From contig NC_064039.1 of NCBI RefSeq assembly GCF_932526225.1, positions 11,426,139 to 11,490,138 on the forward strand: a DNA stretch of 64,000 nucleotides. Reading direction: 5' to 3'. The translations under genes were made by a program, and so were the position numbers. The notes under the pieces were generated by a model. It saw nothing but the letters and a program-made list of their open reading frames with translations, made no database searches and had not been told where the DNA came from. The first letter of the stretch is position 1. Each line of letters begins with the position of its first letter. The DNA comes from Nematostella vectensis (taxonomy: Eukaryota; Cnidaria; Anthozoa; Actiniaria; Edwardsiidae). Below, one piece after another: positions 43,124-55,230 of this stretch.

Positions 43124-43325
43124 ACCGTCCCGAGTAAAAAAAGGAAGGTATAAATTTATACCGTTCCGATTTCAAAAAGGAATAATGTATCAATTTATAA
43201 CCGTCCCGAGTTCAAAAAGGAAGGTATAAATTTATACCGTCCCGAGCTCAATGTTCAAAAAGGAAGGTATAAATCTATACCGTCCCGAGTTCAAAAAAGA
43301 AGATATAAATTCGTACCGTCCCGAC
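43124..43325. repeat. Tandem repeat with a perfect 16-bp palindrome
   Basis: Four to five units of about 46-50 bp with CCGTCCCGAGTTCAAAAAGG and GGTATAAATTTATACC. The latter is a perfect palindrome in two units and a near-palindrome in the others. Confidence 0.85.
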
Positions 43326-43573
43326 GGTAAATAAATTTGTAATGCGAATGACAAAGCACAGCGCCGAAAGTTCTTTATTTGTAGATCAAAAGGCAAATTA
43401 TTCACTGTTATAAAACTCTTTTTTTCTGCAAACAGTAATCTAAAGTACATTAATTTCAATTACAACATATGTATATAATAAAAACTGATGTGATGATGTG
43501 ATTTGTTTTGTTCCTGCCTTGGTATTAGATCTGTTAGAAAAGTCTTTATGCATGTTTTTATTTGTTTCTTAGG

Positions 43574-44975
43574 GAAACTTGTACCTGCCAAGATTGAGGC
43601 TATTGGCCTTGGAGGGACCATGAGGGTCATGTTTAACTGTAATGGCTGCGAAAACAGGACCATTACATTTAACGGCTCAGCAAACATTGAAGCATCCAGG
43701 AGGACTATTGAAGAGATATTAAAGGAAATGTTCAACCAAGAAAAGAAAAATATGAAGCAGAAGAGTGATAATGAACTAGGAAGTTGGCAGAAGGCTGTTG
43801 TGACGTCAAATGGATTGTGGCACACACGTGGATTGTGGCAAGAATGGAAGTTTTATTGTAAAGAATTATCTTACAGGCGGTTTGTTATGGTTTGGCCACA
43901 AGTGTATGAGAGGAGTCGAGGAGGAAGAGGATGATGAATTGTACAAAGGAACGGCAAAGTCGATGGAAGGTGTGTTGGCAGAAGAATGCTACAGGCAGGC
44001 GAAGAATGAAGGATGTGACATTGCTGTTGTATGGCAGGATGGGGATTCTACTGCCAAAAAATCAGTTACTAATGTGTTTGAGGATGAACCACAAAGAGTG
44101 GCGGAGGTCATGTGGGAAGGGCTCACGGAAACAATCTTAAAGATCTGGCCAAACAAAAAACATTTACAGATGGCCAAATCTCTTCATGGAAGTCCTCTTT
44201 TAAGGATTTAGATAAACTGAAATGCAATTGTAAGCGGCATAGCAAGACCTGTGGCTGCATGTCAGAGCAATTTCTCACGAATGTCCGCATTAATCAGTTT
44301 TGCTGTCTGCAGCAATGTAGTACTCCAGAAGAGTATGCTAGAAGGATGCGGGCCCTGTCTGCCCATCATTGCATCGATGAACATGAGTGGGGGGGGGGGG
44401 GGAAGGAAAGTGTGGATTCCACTATGAGCGCAAGTGCTCATGCAGCAACTGTGATGAGGATGACATCAGATGTGAAGGTGTACCCTACAGTACCAGCGTG
44501 AGACTTGGCATATGGCACATGGCATATCGTATAGAATGCGAGCTTCGTGCCCAGGATGCAGCACCTGTAATACATCCAGAGATGGGCAGAGGACATTCTA
44601 ATCTATGCGAGGCCCATTTGTCTGTACTGCCACACTTCAGATCAAAGAGTCAGAGTGTAAACAGGTGAATATTGCTGAGTTTTATGTCACTTTTTAGGTG
44701 TAAACAACACATTGCAATATATTGAGATGGTGGGCCTGTTTTTTTTTTTTTATTGCATGTGGTTTAGAAAATGTTCATTTTCAATCTGCCCATTTATTAC
44801 TGCAAATGATTTTCGGGGCTCAATATCTCCCAACCCTCTCCCCCTCCCCCTAAAAACATTTATTGCCACTCTCTAAGAATACCATGTTCTCTTACTCTTT
44901 TCAGACTTCACTACATAGCATCAACTAACTGTGGCCTTGCACAAGGCAATATGACCTGGTGCTACAATTGACTTC
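43574..44975 (+). pseudogene. Mutator-like transposase, frameshifted, with one intron
   Basis: After an acceptor-like TTTCTTAG the reading goes through GLGGTMRVMFNCNGC, GSWQKAVVTSNGLWHTRG, then in another frame NYLTGGLLWFGHKCMRG and AVVWQDGDSTAKKSV, then in a third GRAHGNNLKDLAKQ, CCLQQCSTPEEYARRMRAL and HHCIDEHEW, and after a run of G residues (44388-44402) CELRAQDAAPVIHPEMGRG. GT at 44668 and TTTTCAG ending 44904 define an intron; the next exon reads LHYIASTNCGLAQGNM and stops. The composition resembles the Mutator-like transposase domain common in cnidarian and insect genomes. The expected catalytic Asp in SDG-x-W is Asn here. Dead copy. Confidence 0.7.
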
Positions 44976-45121
44976 AACATCTGTAAACGACCGCAAACAT
45001 GAATCTGTGCAAGTGCTACAAGATGAACAGTTTCTAACGGTGGGAGCCGTTAATCTGGTGGCCTCGGGTGCGCGCTTATCAATCTCCTTGCCTTTCTTCC
45101 TTATTCTACAGAAGAGTCAAA

Positions 45122-45312
45122 GGCAGGGGCGGATCCAGAATTTCCATAAAGGGGGGGAGGGGGCGAAGCAAGGGTTCCAAGAAAGGGGGGGGGGGCGGAT
45201 TCATTGTTCTAAGCTGTATTTCCTTTTATATCTTGTTATTTATAAGGCACATATCCGAAAATCGGGGGCGTGCGGGTCCCGCCCGGCCCACCCCTAGATC
45301 CGCTTCTGAAAG
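45122..45312. mobile_element. MITE with GGGGCGGATCCAG-type ends (copy 2)
   Basis: It starts CAGGGGCGGATCCAGAATTT and ends GGCCCACCCCTAGATCCGCTTCTG, nearly complementary ends. It contains GGGTTCCAAGAAAGGGGGGG and two G-runs. Sister of 14447-14612. Non-coding. Confidence 0.7.
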
Positions 45313-45319
45313 GGGGCCA

Positions 45320-47380
45320 AAAAAATACCGGTAGAATTTCACGCATTTACAGGAGTGATACTATATCCTGTTGTGCGGGTAGGGGATAAAGGGTAAAATC
45401 GAACTCTTTTCGTAATGTTTACGTTTAGAAAAAGAGGAATATGAGTGTGATGGGCCAAATTCTACGGCTTAGAACCTTGACAGGATTAAACTAGGATAAA
45501 TGAGGATCATGGCATACTAAAACAATCTTCACCGCAAGCCGAAATGAGTGCCCACAAGGTATGGTGAAAGTTGAGGAGAGCGGGGGTTGAATTGTGAGAA
45601 CGAAAGTGCGAGTCAAGGCCCAACGTCCTACTTCAACAGGGAAGAATCGCCGAAGAATAGGTATGAAAAATCCGTGTAAAAATTTAGCCGAAAAGCACTG
45701 TACCCTTTCCTTGTCTCTGGGGTTCATTCTTTGCCAAAATGTCTTGCCCTTCGACCACCACAACAACAAACTCCACCAAGAATAGATAGCCCCCCCTCCC
45801 CCCAAAAAAAGTAACCCAAACCCGAGTTCTACTCCTAAAACATACAATAGCTTGAAACTTGCCAGCCCCGTAAAAAATACTATAGATGAAGCTTTAGAAG
45901 GTAAATTTGCTTATCAAATTTAATTTATTTATTCCCTTTTAGAAAAAAAACTCTATCCTCCTCACCTTCAAGGCCCTGCGTCAGCACACCACATGTGACA
46001 TGCCCTCAGTCATCACAACCTCACTCCCCTTACCGTGCATTTCTCAACCTTTAATTTTACACCCCATGCCTTTTCCCAATTGTCTGCACACACCATAAAA
46101 TAGCCCTCATTGATTAAGCGCATTACATAGCCACTCAAACCAGTGCCTCCCTCTAAAATCTAATGCTAGAGGTGTATAATATGTTAAAACAAGCATTTGC
46201 GATAAGAACGTTTTGATAAATTAGCCCCCTCCCTGCTCATCCTAAAAAATACCCAAACCTGAGTTCTATACATAAAATATACCAAGCATAGAAACTTACC
46301 TCCCAAACATAATTCTATACCCCAAACAAATAAATTCTTACTATCACTATAGTTTTAAAAGGGAGCTTCAACACTCAGACTTGCCTATCAAATCAAATTA
46401 ATTTAATTCCATTTTTATTAAAAAAGACTCTTTGCACATATAATAGAGGCTGATGAGAAAAAAATGGGCCTGAAGTATCACCAAATATGAAAAAAATAGA
46501 TATTTTCCATATGATATCTGCTCTAGTGAAGCTTGGAGCCTCTGGTACCCAGGGTATGACTACACTCCCATTCTCCTATAATCTCAAAGGCCTAGTAATC
46601 AAACCTAGAATCAAATCTAGAATCCATTTTTAAAAAGCCATAATGTGAGCATTTGTGGTAATGACTTTTTTTACAACGAGTAATAGCAAACTAAAGCAGC
46701 AATGTATAATGACTGCCATCCCTGAGATTTACAGATCATAGCAAATCTATTGATTCCAGGATCAAATATAAACATTTAAACATGTGTGTTTCATGTAGTG
46801 TCTTTTAATTGCATACAATAATCACTGACTCGCGGCCATTCTGTATACGATTCATTTTAGTTTCAATATCCCGGCTAAATTTTTTTCTTGGAGTGTCTTC
46901 ATTTCGAGTGTAAAAGCAAGATAAATCCAGGGAAATACTGTGCAGTTGTATGACTCGATGAAAAGTACAACTAAATAATTGGCGATCAATGTTATACCCT
47001 GCTAACAGTGGCTTACCCTTCCGCGTTCATTACAGTACGATTCGGTGAAGTCGTAAAAATAACCCTGCAAATGAGGTCTGTTGCCGATGAGAAACAACAC
47101 AAATAGGATATCACTGACGCACTGAGTCAGTGAAATTCCTGCTTAAACAGATAAGACTAAATCACTGCTAGCAGAGAGTTAAAAAGCGGCGTTCAACATG
47201 ATTTTCCCGATTCGACGGAACCGCCATTTTGTTTTCCTACTCTGAGTTGAGGCGTGAACGCGTGAGACTGAGCATAGTAATACTCATCTCTGATTGGTTA
47301 ATAAGATTGTTTATCAAATATAACCAAAAATTGTAATGTTCCGCACTGCCTACAGGCCAGTTGAGATAAAAGACAGAATT
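45320..47380. other. Intergenic DNA, nothing assigned
   Basis: AT-rich, with repeated phrases such as AAATTAATTTAATTCC and CAAACCTGAGTTCTA (45818 and 46256 regions) that suggest an old diverged duplication. A minus-strand frame of 118 residues (45491-45847) has no recognisable features. Confidence 0.4.
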
Positions 47381-47399
47381 TCTGGCAGCACTGAGCGCT

Positions 47400-47700
47400 T
47401 TCCACTGCTTCCACACGACCGATGAAGTACAGAGAGTCGGAAGTAGACAAGGCAAGAATGCAGCTCTTCGTGAAGAAAGGAACAGCATTTGATGTCATTC
47501 TACCGATGAAGGCAGCTATCATACAACACACCAAGAAAGCTGCATTTCAAGCAGGCCATTGTTGAGGGCAAGCACTCCTCCCTGTCTAAATACTTACGTC
47601 TTTTTAGCAGGACAACAGTTGCTATAGCCGCTTTGGACAAACGCTACCAGAGCTTTCCAAGGCGTGCCAAGAAGCCAAGAATTAATAGATGAGGAATTAA
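47400..47700 (+). pseudogene. Decayed coding fragment, transposon-related
   Basis: Readable stretches include SEVDKARMQLFVKKGTAFDV, KAAIIQHTKKAAFQAGHC and, after stops and a frame change, LPELSKACQEAKN. This order looks like a protein fragment scattered through cnidarian genomes, which I recall but cannot name. Several stops exclude function. Confidence 0.4.
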
Positions 47701-48303
47701 GAGCTATTAGATGCAAATAGGCTGCCCAGCACGCTGCCAGCTTAAAATATTCAGCCCTTTGCGGCTCCACTGAATCGTGTAACCATAAAGCTGTAAGATA
47801 TCTGAACTGCACTGAATGAAGATAACAATTCCCATCTGAGCTTGTTATTACGTTAGACCGACGTATATGAACCACAATCTTTTTGTTTTATATAACAATC
47901 TATTTTTTTTAAGAACGTCCAGCCTGAGATTTCATTAATTTTTAAACAAAATGCCGAGGCTCACATAGCAGGAAAACATTTTCTTTATATGAAATTGGCG
48001 CACTCTTAAATGCAAAATACAACTGTCATTTATCATTTGTGCAGTCCTATTTAAAAATGCTTCATTGCTTATTCGTATATGCATTAAGATTTGATTAGAG
48101 TGTACAGAAAAAAGTGAAAAATTTGCGGTTACTTTCAGAAATCTTGGGTTTAAATACACTCTTTAACCTTTCATTTTAGTCGTCTAGTGGAAAACAGTAT
48201 CAAAATGTGCAAGTTTATTTATTTTTTAGAATAAAAGTACTTCCCGTTAAAAATGGCGGCCAAATCAATATTTCTTATTAACTAGAAATTAAAGCCCACA
48301 GTT

Positions 48304-51300
48304 TTGTTTCTTCTTGCTGTGTCGTTGAGCCTCTGGTCTCCAAATTCTCCTAGAAAGATGGATAAACAAGCGAAGGTGCCTTCTGGGCAAACACTACTAT
48401 TTTTGGCAAGCCTGGAGTCATTTTATCCAGGTCTCTCTGCATCAACTCGCCGATCGGCCATTTACAGTAAGCCACCATTTTCTCTTGCACTTTCTTTGCT
48501 GTTTATCAGTGGGTCCGTCGAGCTCAATCCTGGGCCAGTGTACAAGTCTCCTTGTGGTTTCTGCTCCAAGCCAGTGAAGTCGAATCAAATGAGAGTTCAG
48601 TGTGATTCATGTGATAAGTGGTACCATGTTCGCTGTATGGACATGCCTACTGAGGTGTACCAAGAATTAAACAACTCTTACACGTCATGGATATGTTGCA
48701 CTTGTGGGCTTCCAAACTTCTCATCTTCGCTGTTTAAGTCATCACCGATGTTTTCATGCAGTAACCCATTTGGTCCATTATCTGAGTCGCCTATTGAAAA
48801 CTTAGAGAACTCTACAAGCTTCTTCCCTACCCAACTCGCGACCTTTTCACCACTACAGGTCGCAGGCCATCCTCGTCTTCCATCACTCGAGAGCTTGTCG
48901 AGATCTTGCATCATGCGCCCTATTGACAGTCAGACTAAGAAAGGCTTTTCTCCAAAGATTCTGGTGTCCAACATTGAGGGAGCAAGGTCAAAATCTGCAG
49001 AGCTTTCCTGTCTTCTAGAGGAGAACAAAATTGACATCTTACTTGCAACCGAAACTCACCTATCATCTCATGTAAACAGCTGCGAGATCCTGCCTCAGAA
49101 TTTCCTTGTCTATCGCAAAGATCGCCCTTCCCACAAGGGTGGAGTCCTGATTGCGGTCAACAACAACTTGGTATCTATACCTCGCCCAGGCCTAGACTCG
49201 GACTGCGAAATTATATGGTGTGAATGCTCTTGGAGAAAGAGTCAATCCTACTTGGCTCCTATTATCGCCAAGAATCTAAAGGCATGGATTCTCTAGACGC
49301 TCTAGAGGTTTTTTTGTCCAAAGTCGTACAATCAGCTGGAAATCGCCACATCATTCTCACAGGGGACTTTAACTTACCATCTATAGACCGGGTTACGTCC
49401 AATGTGCCCTCTGGTGCAAAAGATGTAAACCTCTGCAAGCGTTTGCTTGATATTGCACATGATTTCCATCTTGAGCAGTTGGTCCATGAGCCTACGAGAT
49501 ACGGTCCCACTTCTGCTAACACTCTGGATTTGGTCTTTTCATCAAAACCTGACTTGCTGTCTGACATTCAAGTAATTCCGGGTGTAAGTGACCACGAACA
49601 GGTTGTTGCTCGTATTGACCAGTTTGTCGACCATGGTAACTCACAGGAACGTAAAGTCTTTGACTTCAACAAGGTAAACCTACAAGATTTCTGTCGGGAC
49701 ATGAAAGCTTTCGCTGCTTCCTTCATGCGAAATTGCTCTCAGCGCTCCGTTCATGAAAACTGGCAAATATTCAAGACCACGATTCTTTCCCTTGCCAACA
49801 AACACTATCCTGTGAAAATCCTGAAGCCTCAACGGAAAAACCAATGGTTTGACAGATCCCTACGGCGTGCATGTCGTAAAAAACATCGCTTATTTAAAAG
49901 GGCTAAATCAATCAATACAGCAGCCGCATGGGGAGCCTATCGACACCAGCGTAAATTTACCACCAACGCCATAAATTCAGCCAGGGACAAATTCGTTTGC
50001 GGCCTCCTAGATGAAAACTACAAGTCCCAGCCAAAGAAATTTTGGAAGTATATTAAATCGAAGAGGCAAGACTCTGTTGGAATACCTGCCCTGCGGCCAA
50101 ATGATACTACCACCCTAACGGCTCCAAAAGAAAAGGCAGAAGCTTTAAATGGTTACTTTCAATCTGTCTTTAAGACGGACGCCCCAAACGAGCCCCTTCC
50201 TGTCTTGGCTCCTAAGGACTCACCACCTCTTGGCGAAATCTGTGTGACTGTAAATGGAATTGTCAAGCTTTTAAGTCGACAGAAACCCAACAAAGCATGT
50301 GGACCAGGTGTCTGCACGAATTCTGAAGCTTGCTACAGATGAAACCGCAGTAATCTTGAGGGAGATCTTCCAACAATCTCTGAGTTCTGGCGTGGTGCTT
50401 AGTGACTGGAAACGTGCATATGTCGCTCCAATACATTAAAAGGGCTCTCGGTCAACTCCAGCAAAATACAGGCCTATCTCATTGACATGTATATCTTGTA
50501 AGCTACTTAAACACATTGCAGCAAGTCATGTGATGAATCATCTGTAAGCCAACGGCCTTCTCTCTCCCTTCCAACATGGTTTCAGGGAACGCCATTACTG
50601 TGAAACTCAACTGCTTCTCACTTATAACGATCTGGCCCTTGCTATGGATAAAAAACAACAAACTGATCTTCTACTTCTGGATTTCTCAAAAGCGTTCGAC
50701 TCGGTCTCAAACTCGCGTCTTTTAATAAAGCTTCAACACTATGGGATTTCTGGTCAAGTGTACTACTGGCTGGAGGATTTCCTCAAGAACAGGACACAAT
50801 CAGTTGTTGTTGACGGGGAGCACTCTTCGCCTGCCATTGTAACCTCAGGCGTGCCTCAAGGGTCAGTGGTTGGTTCGTTGTTATTCCTCCTATATATCAA
50901 CGACCTTCCAGATGAAATTAACGGCAAAATAAGACTCTTTGCTGATGACTGTGCCCTCTACCTCCACATTCGATGAATCTCCATCCCACCTTCAGCAAGA
51001 CTTGAACAAACTCGCCGCATGGTCCAAAACTTGGAAGATGGACTTTAATCCTTCAAAGTGCTGTGTTCTGCGCATAACAAACAAAAGATCTACGCAGATT
51101 ACTTCCTGTACGGGTCCAAGCTGGAGGAGCGAGAGAGTCATCCCTACCTCGGTGTGCAGTTCTCAAATGATCTCAAATGGAACAGTCACGTAGACCCCAT
51201 CACTCTTAAAGCATCTCGTACTCTTAACCTAGTTAGACGGAACTTATATAGTTGTTCTAAAGTAGTAAAAGCCCGCGCCTACTGTTCCTTAGTGCGCCCC

Positions 51301-51787
51301 ACGTTGTCCTACGCGTCAACTGTGTGGGATCCCTACACTCAGAAGAACATTAACAAGATCGAGATGGTCCAGAGGCGCGCAGCCCGTTTTGTATATAGTA
51401 ACTATTCTCGCTATGTTAGAAACAGGATCGTCTTTGCATGTTGTATAAAATTGTAAATGGCCTTGTACCTATATCTCTCCCTGACCGCCTTAGTTATTGC
51501 TCGTCCGTCACTCATTGTAATCACCCGTTTAAACTTAATGTTCTTGCCCCCCGTACAGATGTTTACAAGTTTTCATTTTTTCCCAATACCATTCCAGACT
51601 GGAACAGCCTTCCGGCACACACCGCTAGTGCCAGTTCATTAGATTTATTCAAGACCTTAGTCTCTCAATAGAGCTGTGTAGCATATTATAATGTACTGTT
51701 TTAGTCTTATTTATTCATGTATATTTATTTATCTTGGTGTAATGCAATTCAGCCTAACCGAGCATTAAAACTGAAACTGAAACTGAG
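48304..51787 (+). mobile_element. LINE with 2A-like motif, PHD finger, endonuclease and reverse transcriptase
   Basis: The first frame (48304-49296) carries a hydrophobic start, a 2A-like SVELNPGP (48514-48537), a PHD-type zinc finger (CGFC..CDSC..HVRC..CCTC, about residues 84-135) and the start of an APE endonuclease (SNIEGARSK, ATETHL). After a frameshift near 49225 the endonuclease continues (GSYYR, TGDFNLPS, GVSDHEQV), then the RT linker. RT proper (50644-50976) shows LLLDFSKAFDSV, SGVPQGSVVGSLLF and FADDCALY. The connection domain follows after further frame changes (TLSYASTVWDPYT). The 3' end is a short (CTGAAA)n tail at 51766-51787. Stops, frameshifts and a deletion near 51418 make it inactive. 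Its 3' third is part of the left arm of the large inverted repeat. Confidence 0.9.
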
Positions 51788-51973
51788 TTAACAAACAAAA
51801 AGTTCGACGTTGTACAAAAGTAGAGCTGCTCTATGATCGAATCTGTACCGAACCAGAACGGTGCGACTCTGGCACGCCGTTTAATTTAGGCCTTAGCATT
51901 CTTGTTTACTTACCTCTAAACGTTCACACAGCGTTCAGAGACCAGGATTTAGCGGAGCAACTGGCAAGGAGAT

Positions 51974-52204
51974 GTGGCGAGAATGGGGAAGGGAGACAAA
52001 TGTGAATGGGATAAAGCGAAGGTGATAGAAGAGGTTGGCCCAAAAGTGGAGAACGAAGTGGAGAACATCGAAGTAGCAGAATACCGCAGGAACAGGGCTC
52101 ATCTTCTTTTGTCCGAGAAACCCTTTGAGCTGGGAGAGGACCAAAGTAAGTCAGAGGAGGAGGAGATGGCGACAGAAGAAAAAAAGCCTCCACAGGATCG
52201 TTGA
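51974..52204 (+). other. Small acidic open frame, function unknown
   Basis: 76 codons, Glu/Lys-rich (EEVGPKVENEVENIEVAEYR), ending in a highly charged tail. The copy in the other arm has an extra A and loses the first residues (60731-60549, minus), so the frame is not conserved between arms. Probably not a gene, though the composition is protein-like. Confidence 0.3.
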
Positions 52205-52314
52205 GGTGGACGGATGCGCAAGGGCTCCCCTCTAGTTGAAAGACTTTGTTAGATATTGAACTTGTTGTACTAGCTATGCATTAGTTTAGTTTTACTGGAT
52301 CAGTTCACCGTCCT

Positions 52315-52510
52315 GGGCCATCGTGAACGATTTTTAAAATCCTTCACGATTTTTAAAATCCTTCACGATTTTTAAAATTCTTCACGATTTCGAAATCGTT
52401 CACGATGTTTAAAAACCTTCACGATTTCGAAATCGTTCACGATTTTGGAAAGTCCTTCACGATTTGGAAATCCTTCACGATTATGAAATCTTTCACGTTT
52501 TTGTATTAGT
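52315..52510. repeat. TTCACGATTT tandem array (left arm)
   Basis: About nine units of 18-20 bp such as CCTTCACGATTTTTAAAAT and TCGTTCACGATTTCGAAAT, several internally palindromic (ATTTCGAAAT, CGTGAACG). The same array, complemented, is at 60230-60435. Confidence 0.9.
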
Positions 52511-54309
52511 CCGGCTTCACGACTTTCGAATTTGTGTGAAATTGTTATAGCGGATATAGCTAATAGAAAGGAGAAAGGGATCCGGAGAAAGTACCTGACG
52601 GCGTTCCCGTTCGCTTAGCCACCAGTGCACGGTGGAATGCGGCGAGTGCGCCCACTCGAATGGTTTCACAAGTTATTTAGATAGAAGGAAGTAGTTTAAA
52701 ATACGGCTAATGGGTAATACAATGTTTGAACTTAGTCTAATACACTGTAATATTTTTGTTCTCTTTTGTTCTGGCTTGACTATTACACATTAACAATTAC
52801 ATTTTGTTGCACGGGATTTTGAAAACCACTCTATCACCTTTGTTAGTTTGAACATGTATTTTTCATTCAGTTCGGAGATATAGTGACACGGCATCGAACA
52901 TACGCGTTTGGGAGGGGGGGGGGGGGTACAGTTTGGATTTTTTTAGGTAATAAACAATGTAATTTATCCACTTCACCGTATACAGATTTAGTACATAGGT
53001 TTGGCTGAAAGTGAATTATAAAGTCAGAGTCTTCATCAACATCTCCCTCCTTTTTGGGTTTCTTAATTAAGAGCATGAGAAAAAATACTTTGCCGCCTCC
53101 TTTGCTATTTTCTTTGGAGGGTTAAGTATTTAGAGAAAAATTCTGTCTCTCCGATTTCTTAGCGAAATCAAATCACCAGGATCTGCTAGATTTTTCGAAA
53201 AAGTGTGTTCTTAACTGCGCATATTTACTGCACGACAAAGTGGAACTCGTCCTCTACCGTGTCCGGACATAATTGGCATGTCCGTTCATGAACTGTGACA
53301 CCTCCCCTTCTCTATTTCGAGATCATGGTCGAGGTAAAAATGGTGGCGCAAAATATGACGCCTCCCCCCTCCCCCCAAACAAAAAATAAAATAATAATAA
53401 TGAAATAAAGGGCTTGTAATTTGTATAAGTTGTCTTTGTTGAAATAGCATTCCATAGTCATGTGATGTGGCGACTCCTTTTTATCTATCTCACATTGACA
53501 TCCACACACCACCCTACGGTTCTTTTTATCCCTTCATCTTCTATGTCCAATGAGCGCCTCTCTCCCTGGCCCAACTGCGTACACGAGCTAGTGATGTAGA
53601 AGCTGATATGGAACACTGGACGTTACGTCAATCACTTGTGTACTACAGGAGGGACTTCTACATATTAGCTTGTAGTGCAAGCTAGTATGTTATTTGTTGC
53701 AAAAAACATTGATATGTATAGGTAATCTAGTTATCTAAATATAGTCTTCCATACTCATATTTATATTATATTATTCTAAATCAGTGTACTTTTACCTTGA
53801 ACGTCGAAGATTGTTTTTGATCGCTATTGCCTCTCTTGGATCAAGCCACTTGTTGTACCAGAGTAATTAAAACGATAAACCAAAAAGTGAAGCGGACTCT
53901 GAAAGGTTTTCGTTGACCGTCGTTGCAGACAAAACCATTTTTATGAAAAAGGTTTTAAATCAACGACAATTGGAAAATACTCTCCAAATTTAATAAAATT
54001 ACATTTTGAAGAAAGCAAAGCACACATTGCGGTTGTGAAAGGAAGAAAGGTAAGCAGGAGATAAACACGTATCGATTCTCGAAAAAGTTCTTCCATTCTG
54101 TACAGTATGTCGTTTTTTGTTAATATACGCAATTTCTTGTAACGTTTCGTATTGATACCCCTCCACAAGTTTTTCTTAGTTGTTAGTAAAAGTATTCTTT
54201 CTCATTGTAGTATAATCAACCCTTTTTGTTCCCAAATTTTATTTATGCTCATATAAGTTTACTGACTGAAATTATTTTTTTTTTCTTCTGGGTTAAATGG
54301 TAATGGTAA

Positions 54310-54366
<57 letters not shown>
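54310..54366. repeat. (TA)n at the inner edge of the left arm
   Basis: About 55 bp of TA repeats exactly where arm similarity ends. The right arm ends in a shorter TA run at about 58422-58440. Confidence 0.9.
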
Positions 54367-54369
<3 letters not shown>

Positions 54370-55230
54370 TATAAAAGTTGTACAACCGGTTCAAAATAGC
54401 GGCCAAATCAATATTCATTATTAAATCAGAAATTAAAGCCGAATTGAGTTTGGCTCTATATCCTATCTTGTAAAATTGGTAATTTTAGCAAAAAATGCGC
54501 AATTAAAGGTAAAAACTGCACATATCCGCCGGACTAATAGTTAGGTACATTTTGTCTTTCTATCCAAATTTTCTAACGGGCGGTGTCGCGCCCGTGGAGC
54601 ACCCTCGCGTAAAAGACGGTCAGAGGTTTGCAAAATAAATTAATTTCGGGTCCAAGTCTTTTCTAATTAAATGTTTTTCTTTTTCAGTTTACACATTTTA
54701 TAGTGGAGTTTGGGCAAGGGATTAAAAAGTATTCAAATAACTCTCCGGTTTTTCTCTCTCTAGATTCGCGCGCTACTATAAACTTACTTTCAACTGCAAT
54801 TCTGCCTTCGTATACTCAATTGAATCTCTTTATTCCTAAAGATATATTAGCCTTTTCCGAAAAAGAGCAAATAGCAGAGCTATATTGAATGATCCAAAGT
54901 GTGTACTTTTATTTCCACTTTTATTGGCTTTCTCTCCGCGTTCATTACTTAACCACGCCAAGGCTTTGCCTCTATTCTTTGCGTGATGGAATTGCAGGAT
55001 TCCATCTTCAATTTAACAAGCTATTGGCTAATGTGAATGACTTTTGTACCCCTTCTTTCATGACCTCAAATGGTGTCGCTCCTTAATTTTTATGTTTTAT
55101 ACCCGGGTGGGACTTCTATTAGAACCGACTTGGGTGCTCGACAGCAAAATCAATTTTAACCTTGACGGATAGCACTGAGGGTGTGGTCAACAACAATTCT
55201 TACCCCTAAGGACTTGTAACACCTGCACAC
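54367..55230. other. AT-rich part of the inverted-repeat spacer
   Basis: Two adjacent plus-strand frames (54703-54888 and 54889-55086) read protein-like but unrecognised sequence (DSRATINLLSTAILPSYTQL; RVHYLTTPRLCLYSLRDGIA). The base composition matches the surroundings, not the GC-rich cassette that follows. 54393-54440 resembles 48250-48296, just upstream of the LINE. Confidence 0.4.

Larger units (their letters stand above)
50742..54311 (+). repeat. Left arm of large inverted repeat
   Basis: About 3.57 kb that recurs as a close reverse complement at 58437-62041. It includes the LINE 3' third, an anonymous region with a small open frame (51974-52204), the TTCACGA array and A/T-rich DNA, and ends at a TA microsatellite. 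Arms differ by single bases and indels: about 50 bp missing here near 51418, about 23 bp missing from the other arm near 61895. Confidence 0.93.
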
